Of a stretch of 64,000 bases of DNA, positions 1 to 13,083 are shown one piece after another. Under the pieces are notes generated by a model. That model saw only the letters and a list, made by a program, of their open reading frames with translations. It did no database searches and was not told where the DNA came from. Each line of letters begins with the position of its first letter. Position 1 is the first letter of the stretch. The stretch is from the NCBI GenBank assembly GCA_950097015.1, contig CATNEN010000038.1:13386001-13450000 (forward strand), given 5' to 3'. Position numbers and translations under genes: made by a program. The stretch comes from Macrostomum hystrix (lineage: Eukaryota; Platyhelminthes; Macrostomidae).

Positions 1-930
1 GAGAACTCTGGGTTTTGGGTATGGGTTTAGGAAAGAGAACTCTGGGTTTTGGGTATGGGTTTAGGAAAGAGAACTCTGGGTTTTGGGTATGGGTTTAGGA
101 AAGAGAACTCTGGGTTTTGGTTATGGGTTTAGGAAAGAGAACACTGGGTTTTGGGTATGGGTTTAAGAAAGAGAACTCTGGGTTTTGGGTATGGGTTTAG
201 GAAAGAGAACTCTGGGTTTTGGGTATGGGTTTAAGAAAGAGAACTCTGGGTTTTGGGTATGGGTTTAGGAAAGAGAACTCTGGGTTTTGGTTATGGGTTT
301 AGGAAAGAGAACACTGGGCTTTGGTTATGCGTTTAGGAAAGAGAACTCTGGGTTTTGGTTATGCGTTTAGGAAAGAGAACACAGGGTTTTGGGTATGGGT
401 TTAGGAAAGAGAACTCTGGGTTTTGGTTATGGGTTTAGGAAAGAGAACTCTGGGTTTTGGTTATGGGTTTAGGAAAGAGAACACAGGGTTTTGGGTATGG
501 GTTTAGGAAAGAGAACTCTGGGTTTTGGTTATGGGTTTAGGAAAGAGAACTCTGGGTTTTGGTTATGGGTTTAGGAAAGAGAACTCTGGGTTTTGGGTAT
601 GGGTTTAGGAAAGAGAACTCTGGGTTTTGGGTATGGGTTTAAGAAAGAGAACTCTGGGTTTTGGGTATGGGTTTAGGAAAGAGAACTCTGGGTTTGGGTT
701 ATGGGTTTAGGAAAGAGAACTCTGGGTTTTGGATATGGGTTTACGAAAGAGAACTCTTGGTTTTGGGTATGGGTTTAGGAAAGAGAACTCTGGGTTTTGG
801 TTATGGGTTTAGGAAAGAGAACTCTGGGTTTTGGTTATGGGTTTAGGAAAGAGAACTCTGGGTTTTGGGTATGGGTTTAGGAAAGAGAACTCTGGGTTTT
901 GGGTATGGGTTTAGGAAAGAAAACACAGGG
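1..930. repeat. 34-bp G-rich minisatellite, about 27 copies
   Basis: Head-to-tail copies of a 34-bp unit containing GGGTTTTGGGTATGGGTTTA and the spacer GAAAGAGAACTCT. The array begins before base 1, so its full size is unknown. Variants (TTGGTTATG for TTGGGTATG, AACACAGGG for AACTCTGGG) recur in several copies, as expected from unequal exchange. Each unit has three GGG runs on this strand. Short open frames here are only repeat translations. Confidence 0.97.
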
Positions 931-1926
931 TTTTAGTTTTGCCGGAACAATGGAATGATGTTAAATTTTACTGGCTTTATACCAAATTATTTATTTAATT
1001 GATAAACTTATTAAAAACACCCGAGCAGTTGCTGTAGCACAAAAAGGAAACTAGAAAGGAATAAGAAAGCATTTAGCTGTTAACCAATAAAAGTACTAAC
1101 CGCAAATCAGGTGACAGAGACAAAAGAGAAAACACTGTCCTCATTTTACAAGCCGAATGAAACACGCAAATAGCATAGATAAAAAAGGCCACGAGAAATT
1201 ATACATTTTTTAGTTTGCACAGAATTTCTTACCATGTTTATTAGTTGTGTTCAGGATAAAACTACAGTCAATCAAATGTATGCTCAGACAGGACTAGCCA
1301 GAAGTAAAATATTAAATATATTAAAGAATTGACAGTGAAAATCTCATGGGAAAAAGACAATAAGTTCTTACACAAAAAACAGCGGAATGTTTTGTTAAGA
1401 AGACATACAGACTGGGAGTGTGTAGGTAGAAAAGCCTGAAACTTACTGGACTCAAAGGACGGATATAATATCTTACTATCGGTGCGCAACAATGCTCGAC
1501 CTCAATTACCCAGGTTGAAGCAATAACACGCAGCTGCTCAACAGGCCACTATTAGTAATAGTGATATACGAAAAAAGCTACTTAGGCATTTTTCTAAAAT
1601 GAAATATAAGCATATCGTATACTGAAATAGTGCAAAGTAAAGATGAAAAAGGTAAAAGAAACTGAGATTGAAAAACAAGAAAAAAACTGGCGTCCCTCTG
1701 ACAAGTTTCATAACAATGAGATACACCATAAAAACACCAGCTACGGCCTGTCATTATAATTGGAGTATTAGAATTCCTAATTAATTTTTATATAAAAAAT
1801 ATCGATACCTTAAGTTTATACACTGCCCACAGTCAAAAGAAATATTTTTCTTATTCATACGTTTGTTGATAATGAAAAGAAGCGTCATAAAATGTAAGAG
1901 AATTGTCCATGCGCTCTTTAACAGCC
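931..1926. other. AT-rich DNA downstream of PCM1
   Basis: No convincing coding frame, splice-site pair or repeat. It lies between the minisatellite and the PCM1 stop codon, and its upper part should contain the PCM1 3' untranslated region on the minus strand. Confidence 0.6.
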
Positions 1927-2130
1927 TCACTCGTTTTCCTCAGCCGTAGCATTCTTCAGAGTGACCGTGACGAAGCCATTGTTGCTTTTGCCGTCAGCCG
2001 AGGACACCTCGTACTGGTCAGCATCCGCTACGCTGCCTCCAATGAGGTCGGCTGCGTGCTCAGGTCCGGACAGGGTTTCCAGAAGCTCAGAGCGAAGGTC
2101 AGCTGGAGCTGCTGATGGCTCAGCAGCCTC

Positions 2131-2168
<38 letters not shown>

Positions 2169-5100
2169 TGGCCGGACGCTTTTCACTGGGCCGCTGAGCA
2201 TCTTTTTCTTCGGCGTCGATGACTGCGGCTACGGCTGTGAGCTAGAAAATTTGTATGGGTTTTGGAATCCGGTCAAATTAGGCACCAAAGTAAGTTTTCG
2301 AATTAAGCCCGAAATCACGTCTGTGAATGAAAATGTCGGAGTAGATGTACACCTGCAAGGCCTCTCACCCCTTCTGTGTCCTCGCCATTGCCGTCGCTAT
2401 CATCGTCAGCAGCCGCCATCGAGCCGCCTTCGACCTCTTCCTCCTCGGAGCCGATTAGCGTCATCTCGCGGGTCTCGCTCGCAGCCAGCTGAACAGCCAA
2501 ACCGCTGCTGACATCGTCCTCGACGAGCTCAGCCTCCTCTACTGGGCCCTGATCATCATCTTTGTCTTCTTCTTCCTCTTCTTCTTCGTCCTCGTCGTCA
2601 TCATCGTCGCCAGCTTCAGCTGCGCCAACATCACCTCTGCGCCCGCTGCTGCCCTCACCGCGTCGGTTGTTGGCTTCATCCAAGTTAGCAATTAGCCGGT
2701 GAAAAGCCAACTCGTTAAACAGAGTCTCGCTCAGGTCCACCAACAGGTCCTCTAGGCAATCCACTAGTCGGCGGCCCTGGTATCTGTGGCAGAGATGGTG
2801 TTGGTGCTTTGCTAAGAATAAGAGAGAAACTGATTGATTGACAGATCAGACAAGCTACTCTTTAAAGTAATTTTTCCGAGGAAAAAAGAGATCAACCACA
2901 GAATCGTATTTCTTTACTGATCAGCGATAAAGTTGTATCATAGGAAACACACTAACATACTAAGTAGGAAAAAAAGAAGGCTTGCTACGCTTATCTTTTA
3001 TTAACGGAATCGCCGTTCGCAGTATTCAACTGTCAGATAAAAAAGTAAAATAACAAGCTTAGAAGAAATGCTAATTGACAGTCGCAGACAGGGTGCTTAC
3101 CTAGCCAGGGCATCCGTCACCAGGTTAGACAGCTGCCGCGAGAACAGGCGCTCGAACTCATCGTCCGAGTCAGTCGTAGAAGCTCCGACAGGCTGATGGG
3201 CCGCCATGATGAGGCGAACACGGCGCAGTGCCAGATCGCGCAGCCAGGTAAGAAACTGCAGCGTAGCAGTCTCGTGAGCATGTGCCTTGACCAGTGGAAT
3301 GAGGTGGTGCACCACGGCTTTGATCTGGGCGTCTAGGCGACGGCTGTCCAGCAGCTGTGGTCGCGGAGGCACTGGCGGTGGCTGCTGCTGCTGCTGCTGC
3401 CGCCGATCTCGCAAGATTTGCATCGCTCTGAAAGTGGAAGTTATGGATAAAAAATTATTCCATTCACTCCCTCCTCCCTGGGCTCAATCCCTCCAAACTG
3501 AGCTCCGATCTCTGCTAACTGAGCTCCACTCTGTCCTAACTGAGCTCTACTCTCTCTAACTGAGCTCTACTCTGTCCTAACTGAGCCCCACTCTCTCTAA
3601 CTGAGCTCTACTCTGTCCTAACTGAGCCCCACTCTCTCTAACTGAGCTCTACTCTGTCCTAACTGAGCCCCACTCTCTCTAACTGAGCTCTACTCTGTCC
3701 TAACTGAGCTCCACTCTCTCTAACTGAGCTCCACTCTGTCCTAACTGAGCTATACTCTAACTGAGCTCCACTATGTCCTAACTGAGCTCTTTTCTGTCCT
3801 AACTGAGCTCTACTCTCTCTAACTGAGCTCCACTCTGTCTAACTGAGCTCCACTCTCTCTAACTGAGCTCCACTCTGTCCTAACTGAGCTATACTCTAAC
3901 TGAGCTCCTCTCTCTCTAACTGAGCTCCACTATGTCCTAACTGAGCTCTATTCTGTCCTAACTGAGCTCTACTCTCTCTAACTGAGCTCCACTTTGTCTA
4001 ACTGAGCTCCACTCTCTCTAACTGAGCTCCACTCTATTTATTTCATGGGGTTGAGTCTCTCCTTAAAGAGCTCAGTCTTACCTGTCCAGGTGCACCACAG
4101 TGTCGCCAAGCGAGTCTCTGGCAAACATGCTCCCGCCGCCAGCGCCGGCTCTCGCGCTTGGTGTGGTGGACACGGAGCTGCTGGCATCGTAGTAGACCAC
4201 TGGCTCGGCATAGTCGGCTGCGCCGCCACCAGCCAGACGACGGGCTAGGGCCCTAGCGGCAGCGCGCCTGACCGCATCTTCGTTATCATCACCGGCTGCT
4301 GTGGCTGAAGTTGCCGTAGTTGTTGTGGCGTAGCTCTCCGATGGCGTCTGTTCGATGCCAGCCCCAGCTTCTGCAGCGGCAGCAGAAATACCAGCGTCGC
4401 GAAGCCACGGTGGCAGGCGACGATTGGCGCCAATGGCATTGCTTCCCGCGCTGACCTGCCTGCTGGCGAGAATGTAGCGTGCCTTTTAATTTCTCATCAG
4501 ACTGTGTTTGAGGTTTGTATGCCATCAGACTATAAGACTAATAAGACTATAGGACACATCAGTCATCAGCTATGCGATAAGATCCTAGGTTGCTATGCGA
4601 TCAGACTAATGTTGCTATGTAAAGAGTCCAGTCTTAATATTCAATATCAAACTGCTAATAAATCCAACTCGAACTTCCCACCTGCTTAGGTGCCTATTGA
4701 CCAGCTCCTGCAATGCGAGCAGGGCACGCTGTCTGAGAAAGTCGGTAGACAGCAACTGAAGCTCGCGAAACAGTTCAACAAGGTAGTGCGGCCTGGCCTC
4801 GTTCTGAGAGATTAGCGCCGCTACCTCTGAGTAGATGCTTTCACGCAGGCTCTCGAATCCGCTGCGACCGGCAACACCGGAGCCACCGACAGCGGCTTCG
4901 GCCTCTTCTTCTTCATCATTCTCATCGTCATCATCATCATCTTCGTACGGCACAGGTCCAGTGCCGGCAATGCCAGATGAGACACCGCCGCGACCCAGTG
5001 GCGGAGTACGACCACGCTGCTGCTGCTGCACTTGGTGACTCTGCAGTTTCTTGGGCGAACGAAGCGAAGCAAGGTCTAATCTGGGCATGGACTCGGTCTG

Positions 5101-8100
5101 TGAGCCGGCTGAAGTCTTAGAGACCGGCTGCTGCTCCTGCTGCTGCCTCTGGCATTGATGCAGACAGCTTGGAGGTTGCTGCCAGAACCAGCACGGAGGT
5201 GGGGGTGGGGGTTGCATCGGCGGCGGCGGCATCTGCGGCGTCATCATCGGATGCTGAGCCGCGGAAGCGAGGCCGCTGACTTGCTGGGAAAGGCGGGTCA
5301 TCTCCTGCTGCTGGGTGGCCAGCATTGAGCAACACTGCTGTAGGCACAGCAGAACCTGCGTGGCCGAGCCGAGATTACCTAGTGACTCCTGCTGGCGTCC
5401 CTGATGCCGGCGTCGACGATTAGCTGCCGCAGTCTCCTCGGCCTCATCATCATCATCTTCATCGTCATCGACCTCATCCTCTTCCTCCTCCTCTTCAGCA
5501 TCGACTGCATCCTCCAAGTTGGACGCCGCTGAGGTGGAGCCGCCCCAGGTGGCTGCAGCAGAGGCGATGGTTGCGGACGTTGGATCCACGCCGACGCCAC
5601 CTCTACCGCCGCGGAGCTCCTCCCGCAGCAGCTTCTCTGTGCGCATCCGTCCATAAACTGTTTCGTTGGTGAGTAGTGAGGTGGTGGCCACGGGTTCCTG
5701 GAATGTCACGCTTCCTGCTCCGCCGACTGCCACCTGCTCAGCGGATCGGGCGTCATCCTCGTCGCTGTCGTCTATCTCCTCCTCTTCGTCGTCTTCGTCC
5801 TCGTTGCCGATTTCACGAATCTCAGCAACTCGAACACCGCCTCGAGAAGCAAAAGCAGCGGCCGGAGTTCCTCCAGAGGCCTCGACAGCCTCTGCGTCAC
5901 GCAGTCTTCGCTGCAGCCGCTCCAGTTGTCCCTGCAGCTCGGACAGACGCTCGCGTTCCTCCATGAGCTGGCGCAGCTCCTGGGACTGCTCTAGGACGGC
6001 TAGATCATACAGCTGTTGCTCTGGCAGGTCGGCTGGGGCCTCCATGCCACCAAGTGAAGACACGCCCTCCAGCAGCGCTTGCAGCCTTGCAAGCTTGGAC
6101 TTGGCATCGCGAAGCTGACGTGCCCGCTGCTGAGTGAGCGGATCGGCGTCCGCCCACTGAACGCTGTCAGCCTCCGACGATGCGGACGCCTTACTGATGC
6201 CAGCCGTAGCCGCGGCAGCTGATGACGCCACACCACGCTCCGAGCTTTCGTCGCCGTCTAAACTGCTGCCGTAGTTGAGCAGTCGGCGACGCGCTCTATC
6301 CTCCATCTGTCGAGCACTGGTCGAGCTGCGGCCTGAAGTGGCCGAAGTCGGAGCTGCTGGCTGCGAAAATGCCGCGGCGGATGTGGCCCCTCTCTGTTGG
6401 CTGTCTCCATCGGATGTGGCAGCGTCTAGGGTGGAAGCAATGTGCGCAGTAGAATACACTATTACTTTGTATAATTACTTAAGAGTACATTATAGACTGG
6501 TACTTAAGTAGAAAACTAAATCGTCAGGTAACTCTAACTCTCTGTGGCTAGTCAGTGACACGAAAGTTTCAGCTAACGGATTGTAACTCTATGCGGATTC
6601 TCTCCTGGGACTGAAGCTATAAAATTACCAGGGATGTTAGACTCCTTTAAAATAAAGAGAGACAAGAGTAGCCAGTAGCGCACCTCCGCGTCCGTGAATG
6701 AACTCGGCTGCCTCCTGGTAGTAAGCCACAAGCTGTCGGATGCCGCTAAGCCGGTCTCGCACTGTGCGCAGTTTCTCGAGCTGGGCCCGGGCGTCCATAG
6801 CGCCTAGAAGGCTGGCTGCCTCGCCAGCCGTGTTGCCGGCTCGCAGAGAGCTGGCGAAAGCCTATGATTCGCCAGGGTTCAATACTTCACTGTCAGCAGA
6901 AAAGGCTACATAGATCATTGAAAAGGACAATAATTCTAGTTGGTCAGTAGGAAGCAGATGATTCAGATCAGGTGATCAGGTCAGATCAGATCAGATGACT
7001 CACCTGCTGCTCAGTGCTCGTTGTCGAGGCATCGACTCCAGCCGCACGCAAAGCGCTCAACTCGCCAAGCGCCGCGTCCAGCCTGGCCTTCTTGGCCTCT
7101 AAATCAGTCAAACGACGAGCCAGACGGGCCTCCGGTTCCACAGCGTCTGTCGAAGCGGCCGCTGTTGACGATGCCGCAGCCGACGCCACAGTTTCCCGCT
7201 CCTCATCAGCCTCTGAGTCCTCCTGAAGCGTCCGTGGCGCGGATCTAATCGACTCGTCTTCTTCTTCGTCGGCCTCGGCGGCGGCGGCCAGCCGACCAGC
7301 CAACTGTGCTCCGGCAGCGGCGCGCAGTGTCTCGCGTTGCCGCATTAGCTGCAGCTGGCGCCGCTGCTCTGCCTGCTCGCCCTGCATGACGGCCACCGCC
7401 TGACCTTGCCTGGCACGCAGTCGCTCCTGCCTGAGCAGCATCTCGCGCAGGCGATCCCGCTGTTCGCGCAGGTCGTCCAGCTCCTGACGCCGGCTTGTCA
7501 AAGCCTCTTGAGCATCTGCCTGGGTGAAGTTGCGGATACTCAGTAGACGAGCCACTAACTCATATTGTACAAACAGTTAGACTTAAAAATATGCATTTTT
7601 GGGGTGAAATCATAGTTGTTCAGACCTTAGAAACATATAACTCACTTGCAAGGCGCGCCTCTCAGCCAGCAGGCGCCGCATACGCTCTTGCTCTATCCGC
7701 AGCGCCGCAAGCTCTCGTTCGACGCTTTCGTCAATCGCCGTAGCTGGAGCTATTCCAGCGGCGCCAGTTTCTTCGTCCGCCTCTTCATAATCGTCTTCGC
7801 CTTCGGCTGCTCCGCCAGCGGCATCAATCGATGCTGGCGGAGCGGCAACGGCAGCCTGTGGCACATCGCCAGTGTCTGGCAGCAGGCGGCCCAGCAAGGC
7901 TATGTACTCCTCTTCCTGAGCGGCCAGCTGCCGCATCAGCTGATCCAGATTGCGGCCCTGCTCGCCGTCAACCGAACGGCGTAGGGCCAAAGCCTGGAGT
8001 GTGCAGGTGCAGGAATGGAAGCGAAATTGTCACTGAGCGTTCCAGACAAGCTAGAATAACTAATATATTAGACTATTAGTGGCTTAATACTGTAAGAGTA

Positions 8101-8603
8101 TTAAGTAGACTGGGTGGCGAGCTGCGCCGCCTGCCTAACAAAGAAGAGTCCGACCATCCCACCGCTGCCACCAGTGTAAGACGCTGGTTTCTCAGGTAGC
8201 ACGCACATAAAAACGCGAAGAGCCATTTGCTCGCTAGCACTATTATATTTGGCCAGCAACACTGGGGTGGACAAACCCACCCCCCAATCACGCTACGCAA
8301 GCACGCACGCAGGCGTGTACGCTCTACCCCCCGCAGTGTACACTTCGGGCCGCGAACTCTAAGCTGCTTACAATGCAATAGGTAACCCACCTGACGTTGA
8401 TAATCTCGAATTTGTAGCAGCCGGCCAACTAGCTCGTTGACGTCCCGACCGCTTCCAATGGCAGCGCCTCCTCCAATCGGCCTATGACCGTCGCCAGCTT
8501 CGCCGACAGTCGAAGAGCCGACACTGCGCGCACTGCCACTTCTGGCTGTCGCTCCGACGCTAACACTGTGTTGTTTTGAGATTGAACTATTAAACTGCGA
8601 CAT
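1927..8603 (-). CDS. PCM1: Pericentriolar material 1 (PCM1) orthologue, nine coding exons
   Basis: Scaffold of centriolar satellites, which deliver proteins to centrosome and basal body. Coding exons on the minus strand: 8391-8603, 7646-7993, 7004-7558, 6684-6861, 4682-6425, 4082-4459, 3101-3427, 2353-2783, 1927-2234. All donors are GT and acceptors AG, phases agree, and the sum is 4482 nt (1493 aa; human PCM1 is about 2000). Collinear matches to vertebrate PCM1 in order: RLLQIRDY (residues 61-68), the ERLRARQGQAVAVMQ coiled coil, VRDRLSGIRQLVAYYQ, MRTEKLLREELR, ATWGGST, then the most conserved block IYSEVAALISQNEARPHYLV (near residue 960), SLGDTVVHLDRAM, LDAQIKAVVHHLIPLV and DCLEDLLVDLSETLFNELAF. 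Long Asp/Glu runs and two poly-Gln tracts (six in exon 7, eleven in exon 9) are present. A start at 8603 gives an N-terminus about 150-200 residues shorter than in vertebrates; an upstream exon cannot be excluded. Confidence 0.92.
2134..2166 (-). repeat. Pure CAG x11 tract encoding poly-Gln in PCM1
   Basis: Eleven uninterrupted CAG codons (CTG on the plus strand) in the last PCM1 exon, between PAI and HEAAEP. Pure codon repeats are prone to slippage, so length variation between individuals is likely. This is inferred, not seen. Confidence 0.95.
3495..4040. repeat. 20-22-bp minisatellite in PCM1 intron 6
   Basis: Repeats of CTAACTGAGCTCCACTCTGT and variants, partly organised as alternating 20/21-bp dimers (ACTCTCTC versus ACTCTGTCC endings). 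They fill most of the 654-bp intron between exons 3101-3427 and 4082-4459. Every copy contains the SacI-like palindrome GAGCTC or a one-base variant. Confidence 0.95.
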
Positions 8604-9058
8604 CGTCCGTGCTTTTTGCAGCTATGGGGAATTGGGAGCAGAGGGTATGACTGCATGCACTATAAATGCACTGAAAAAGCAATAGCAATCGATAAAAATA
8701 TTTTGGATTTACCTAGGCATTGTTATGGGCAACACATGCTTGAGTCTGTATTTTACCAAAAGGTCATCATAAGAATGGTCAAGATAATTTTTTTCTGAAG
8801 GTTGTCCTAATATGGTTATACAGGCAAATAATGTATACTATACTAGCAATGCAAATAGCACAAAGACAATTGACAATTTACTTTTTTATTATAAATTTTA
8901 CTGGCAAAACCCACTTTTTTTAAACCCAAGTCTTTCTAGAATTTATTTTATTATAAATGGCTTCACTGATTTTCACCAGACTTGCACCATTCTTTTTGAA
9001 CTTTATCTAAGACAGTGCATCACATATTTTAACTACAAGCTAATAAATATTAAATCAG
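8604..9058. other. AT-rich DNA upstream of PCM1
   Basis: Contains the presumed PCM1 promoter and 5' leader on the minus strand. A 3' splice-site-like CCCCATAG lies 18 nt before the PCM1 ATG. A 140-codon open frame on the plus strand here is AT-rich and has no recognisable domain, so I do not call it a gene. Confidence 0.45.
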
Positions 9059-9557
9059 TGTTATGTGGCGGTCACAGACGGACAGTCAAGTCCATGGCAT
9101 TGACACGCCGCGCTAATGTTGTAAAGCCTATGGGCTGCGCAAATATACGAGCAACCAAAAGTTCATTTCTCTCTCTCTTGCATCGGCTCGCGAGCCACTA
9201 CATTGGTGAGCCCAACTGCTCAATGCGATTTTGAGCATGCCAGAGCACGTAGCAACCAGTGCTAGCACTGCAGATGCAGCTGCAGCCGAGGCTACAGAAG
9301 AAGAAGCTGTTATTGCTACTGGCATTATCGCAGCTGCCACCAATGCCAGCTGCAACACATCCGTCAGCACAGTAGCACTCAAGTTGCCACCTTTTTGGTC
9401 CTCTCAGCCCCGAGCGTGGTTTATCCAAGCTGAGGTGCAGTTCACACTTCAGTGCATCACACAGGATGAGACTAAATATTGCCATCTGGTCGCAGCCCTA
9501 GATCAGCAGTCCACTGAGTGGTTTCGCAATGTACTCGAGAACCCCTGCCACAGATAA
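9059..9557 (+). mobile_element. LTR retrotransposon remnant: short LTR plus truncated gag
   Basis: A TG...CA-bounded block (9059-9202, ending CACTACA) is followed directly by TTGGTGAGCCCAACTG. This resembles the LTR/primer-binding junction of many invertebrate Gypsy elements, which read ...TACATTGGTGACCCC. An ATG at 9231 then opens a 108-aa frame with an Ala/Thr-rich start and the Gypsy gag-like stretch LPPFWSSQPRAWFIQAEVQF followed by TKYCHLVAALDQQ, cut by a stop at 9555. No protease, reverse transcriptase or 3' LTR follows, so this is a 5' fragment. LTR borders are approximate because no second copy is present. Confidence 0.72.
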
Positions 9558-12119
9558 GTTAATCAATATTAGACCATATGTTAGCTAAGTTTTCAAAGTA
9601 TACACAAAAATTACTATCGTTTTTTGTGTATACAAAATTTAATAAAGTTCAAAGTTACTAAAGTTTACTAAAAATTCTACACAAAGCATACCCAACTTAT
9701 TTTTTGACATTAAACTCGAAATTGCTAGTTTATGTAGCCACTAATGCAGAATACAGTTAACTGTGACAGACCAAAATGAAGCATTTTAAGGGAGGCAAAA
9801 TATTTTTATACTGCCAAGATTTTTATACTTCCCATTTGAATTTAAAATTTTGATAAATAAATATGTTCATACTTGTTTGTTCAGAGTGAAACTTTTTAAT
9901 CATATTGACAAATAATTACTCTAGCTAATAATAGCAGTAATCTTAACTAAACATAGCGATGAGCAGATTCTTACTGAAATGTAGCTATCAGTAGGCCCTA
10001 GCCTAATTTATCATTTTAAATTGCTCACTAAATTTAAGCTTTAGAAATAGCTCATATTTAATTTTGAAAAGTTAGACTGTTTTAGTGCAATTCCTGAGTG
10101 TTTGGCAGACAAAAATTTAAATCATACACAAAAAATTAACTTACTGTGCAATTTCGCATATATTTTATGCAGCTTAGAAACAGGATTTTGATTTTGCTTT
10201 ATTTCACAAATCTTGCAAAGTCCAAAATATTCATACCTGCCAGACAAATATTTGTCCTGCTATAAAACATTTCTCATTTTCTTGAACAAAAAACCCAGGT
10301 TTAGACTTAAAGAAAATAAAGGAGGAAAGTGTTAATGAATAGCTATATAGGCCTACCTGATTTTGAAGGTTAACATCATTGGATATTAATATATTTGGAC
10401 AATGTAACTACAGTGGCAATGCCTAGATATATTATATTCATTGTACTAAATTGTACTAAAAAGCCAACTAAAAAGTTGAGATTTAATATAGTATAGCCTA
10501 ATTTTTAAATTTTTAACTTAGGAGCATATAAACAGTGGACTGTAAGACGATTGCATCAGGCTGCTAACTGAGACACAGCGAAAAAAATTGCAATGATATT
10601 ACATAGGCTTGGTATAGCAAGCCTGCACGCCAACGAATTTTCATGATGACTGAAAGCATTGTAACAGAAATGATATAGACAGTTATATTTCTTGAAATAA
10701 CTTTTTTTATATTTATTCAGCTATCATTTACTACAGAAACAGTCTGAAACATATAGCTAACTTTAAGTGACACATTAAAGTGCATCGTTGAAGTTCTAAA
10801 TGATATTCATATTCTTTATACTCGTATTTATACATTTCGCTACCTGAACATTTCAGAACATTTTGTGCTCTAATTTATTTTGATGCCTAAAAAATATTCC
10901 ATTTTTGTTGCTTCAGCCTCGACGGTATAATCAGGAAAGGTATGATAAAAGTTCCCATAAAATAAAATATTGAAACAGGAAATAAACGCATACGTATTTT
11001 TTTAATTTGTTTCATTAATAAAATAAATTAGATAAAAAGTGTTTTAAACTTCATAGGCTGGTATGAAGCGAAAAATCTTCGGCGTCACACTTATATTTTA
11101 TCTTTTGTTTGTTTATATCTTCTAATATGACAAAGCTCGTTCAAAGCTCAAGCTGTCTAAATGCTATATAATAAATACTTCTATAGTCTTGGATACGCTG
11201 TTAACCATGCTAGAATTAGGAAAGACCTCAAAGCTATTAAGCTAAAACTACATCCAACTGATCTGCTCTTGCCCTTTTTAAATATGAAACTGCGAAAATG
11301 CGTTAATGCGGGTACTGTACTGGACTTTGAACTTTTTTGCTTTTTTCGCTGACTCCACGAACTTTCAATGCTCGCTTGGCGTGTTTTACACTCGATTTTC
11401 AATTCTATATATTTATTAATCTACTTAAATGATTGCCCACTCCATCATACTTTACAACTTAGCGCGCTGTCTCGGTACTCCGATAAAAAGTAAAATAGCC
11501 TCGGATGCTCTGCATGTGAAAGTAGAATTAAGAAAGACTTAAGGCAGATGATTCAAACTTCTAAATAGTTACAAATAAATTAAAAATCTCCGTTTGTGTG
11601 CGAGATTTTTTTTTCCATAATGATGTCACTGTTTTTTTCTCCCTTTTCCCCTTCGGTTTCTCTATTATTAATTTCTTGCATTTTACGCTTTTGTCCGTTT
11701 TGCCCTATCGTGTACTGAAATAATTCCCGCTATAATGAAATTTGCTATTCCTCTTTTCTCGTTTCATACTGGTTTTCCTTTTTCGTAGGCCTACTAATTA
11801 AAAAATTCCTATCAAAACTATGCATTTGTCCATTCAGGAACAAAATTAATTTACTAAAATGATGCTCATGCTTTTTTCCTTCTCCTCCTTATTACAAACA
11901 TTTTGAAAATATTTGCAAATTCGCAAAATGAAAATTACTCTGGAGTTATCAAATAGCAGTTGGAAAATCAATTGTGCAACAATTTTTTAACATACTTGAG
12001 GTTGTATTTGTTCTTTTTTTGTTAACTAAAAGGTATTAAAAGTTATTTTAAATCTTATTTTACATTGAAAGTCTTGTCGAAATTCTGTAGAGCAATGTGT
12101 TAAGACAAAGAGTATTGCA
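9558..12119. other. AT-rich intergenic DNA, no gene seen
   Basis: Low-complexity AT-rich sequence with scattered AGGCCTA motifs. Open frames of 63-73 codons near 11.2 kb lie on both strands over the same bases and show no coding character. Confidence 0.6.
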
Positions 12120-12273
12120 TGAGGTCGCCTAGTATAGAGTGCCAATAAGGACGAAAATATGAAGCCGATTTTTAGAATCCACCCACCCACTCCGGTCACC
12201 AAGCTTATTAGTCTATGGTACAAGTTGTAGCTAGAATGGTGTACTGGTGTAATGGTTATACTAGGCGACCTCA
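12120..12273. mobile_element. 154-bp MITE-like element with 17-bp terminal inverted repeats
   Basis: TGAGGTCGCCTAGTATA at 12120-12136 is exactly reverse-complemented at 12257-12273. There is no coding capacity between. This fits a small non-autonomous DNA transposon. I could not define a clear target-site duplication, so the family is open. Confidence 0.65.
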
Positions 12274-13083
12274 AAGGACTATATTAAAATTTGAATACAT
12301 GTAGTCGCTGGCTCTGCTATCAAAAGTTATCTTTTCGTTTTGTGTAAAAAAATTGTAAAAATGTCGTACCTGTGTACCGTTTTTTAATCGGAAAATCGGC
12401 CTCCAAACCTTTTCTAAGGAATATCAGTGTTCTGTCCTGCATACACGTTACTCCAGCAGTCCTTGCATGCACGGCATTCTGAAGGATCCTGCATTCGCCA
12501 AGAACGCCTTTACATATATACATAGCGTGTTGCGTTCTCCCCTGCCCTCGGCGAAGTGGGCCCTGGAATGCGAACAGCAGCTAGGCGAGTTATTTTAGCA
12601 GTACGATTCCGCTTTTGCTGCATCTAATCACCCGCGGGGTAATTTTCCCGTGGTCTCAAAAATTACCATATTAGTATTGTAAATTAAGTATACACAGGAA
12701 ATACTATATAGTCAGTACATAGGATTTTAAGTGCATAGAACTCTAAGCTGAACGGCTCACATCTGTAGTAGCTTAATTTTATTTCTGAAATATCGCGCGT
12801 ATATAGGTATCCAATACTTAAAATGTGGCTTAAAAATCACTTCCATGCAATTGCTTAAACAACTTAAACAAGTCCAGGTCGAATTCTTGCATAGCATAGT
12901 AATTCTTGCACTCGTAAATAAACGGTGTCTTACCGCTCGGACACAATATCGCTACCGCATGAAGAACAATGTGTTTTATAAATATTTATTGAGAGTTATT
13001 CCGTTTGAAGTATTGTGATAGTTATTTGTTAGAGTGAATTTATAAATTGACTGATATAAAGCAAAGGGTTGTCCTTAGAAATA
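12274..13083. other. Intergenic DNA, nothing recognised
   Basis: AT-rich with a GC-richer patch at about 12450-12660. No splice-bounded open frame or repeat was recognised. Confidence 0.5.

Noticed and set aside
1-930. Telomere or subtelomere
   Set aside because: The unit is 34 bp and not a simple telomere hexamer or heptamer; only local resemblance.
5666-6118. 150-aa Ser-rich plus-strand frame and other frames opposite PCM1
   Set aside because: Antisense shadow of the PCM1 large exon.
8812-9234. 140-aa plus-strand frame
   Set aside because: AT-rich and Asn/Ile/Phe/Tyr-heavy, and runs into the LTR of the retroelement remnant.
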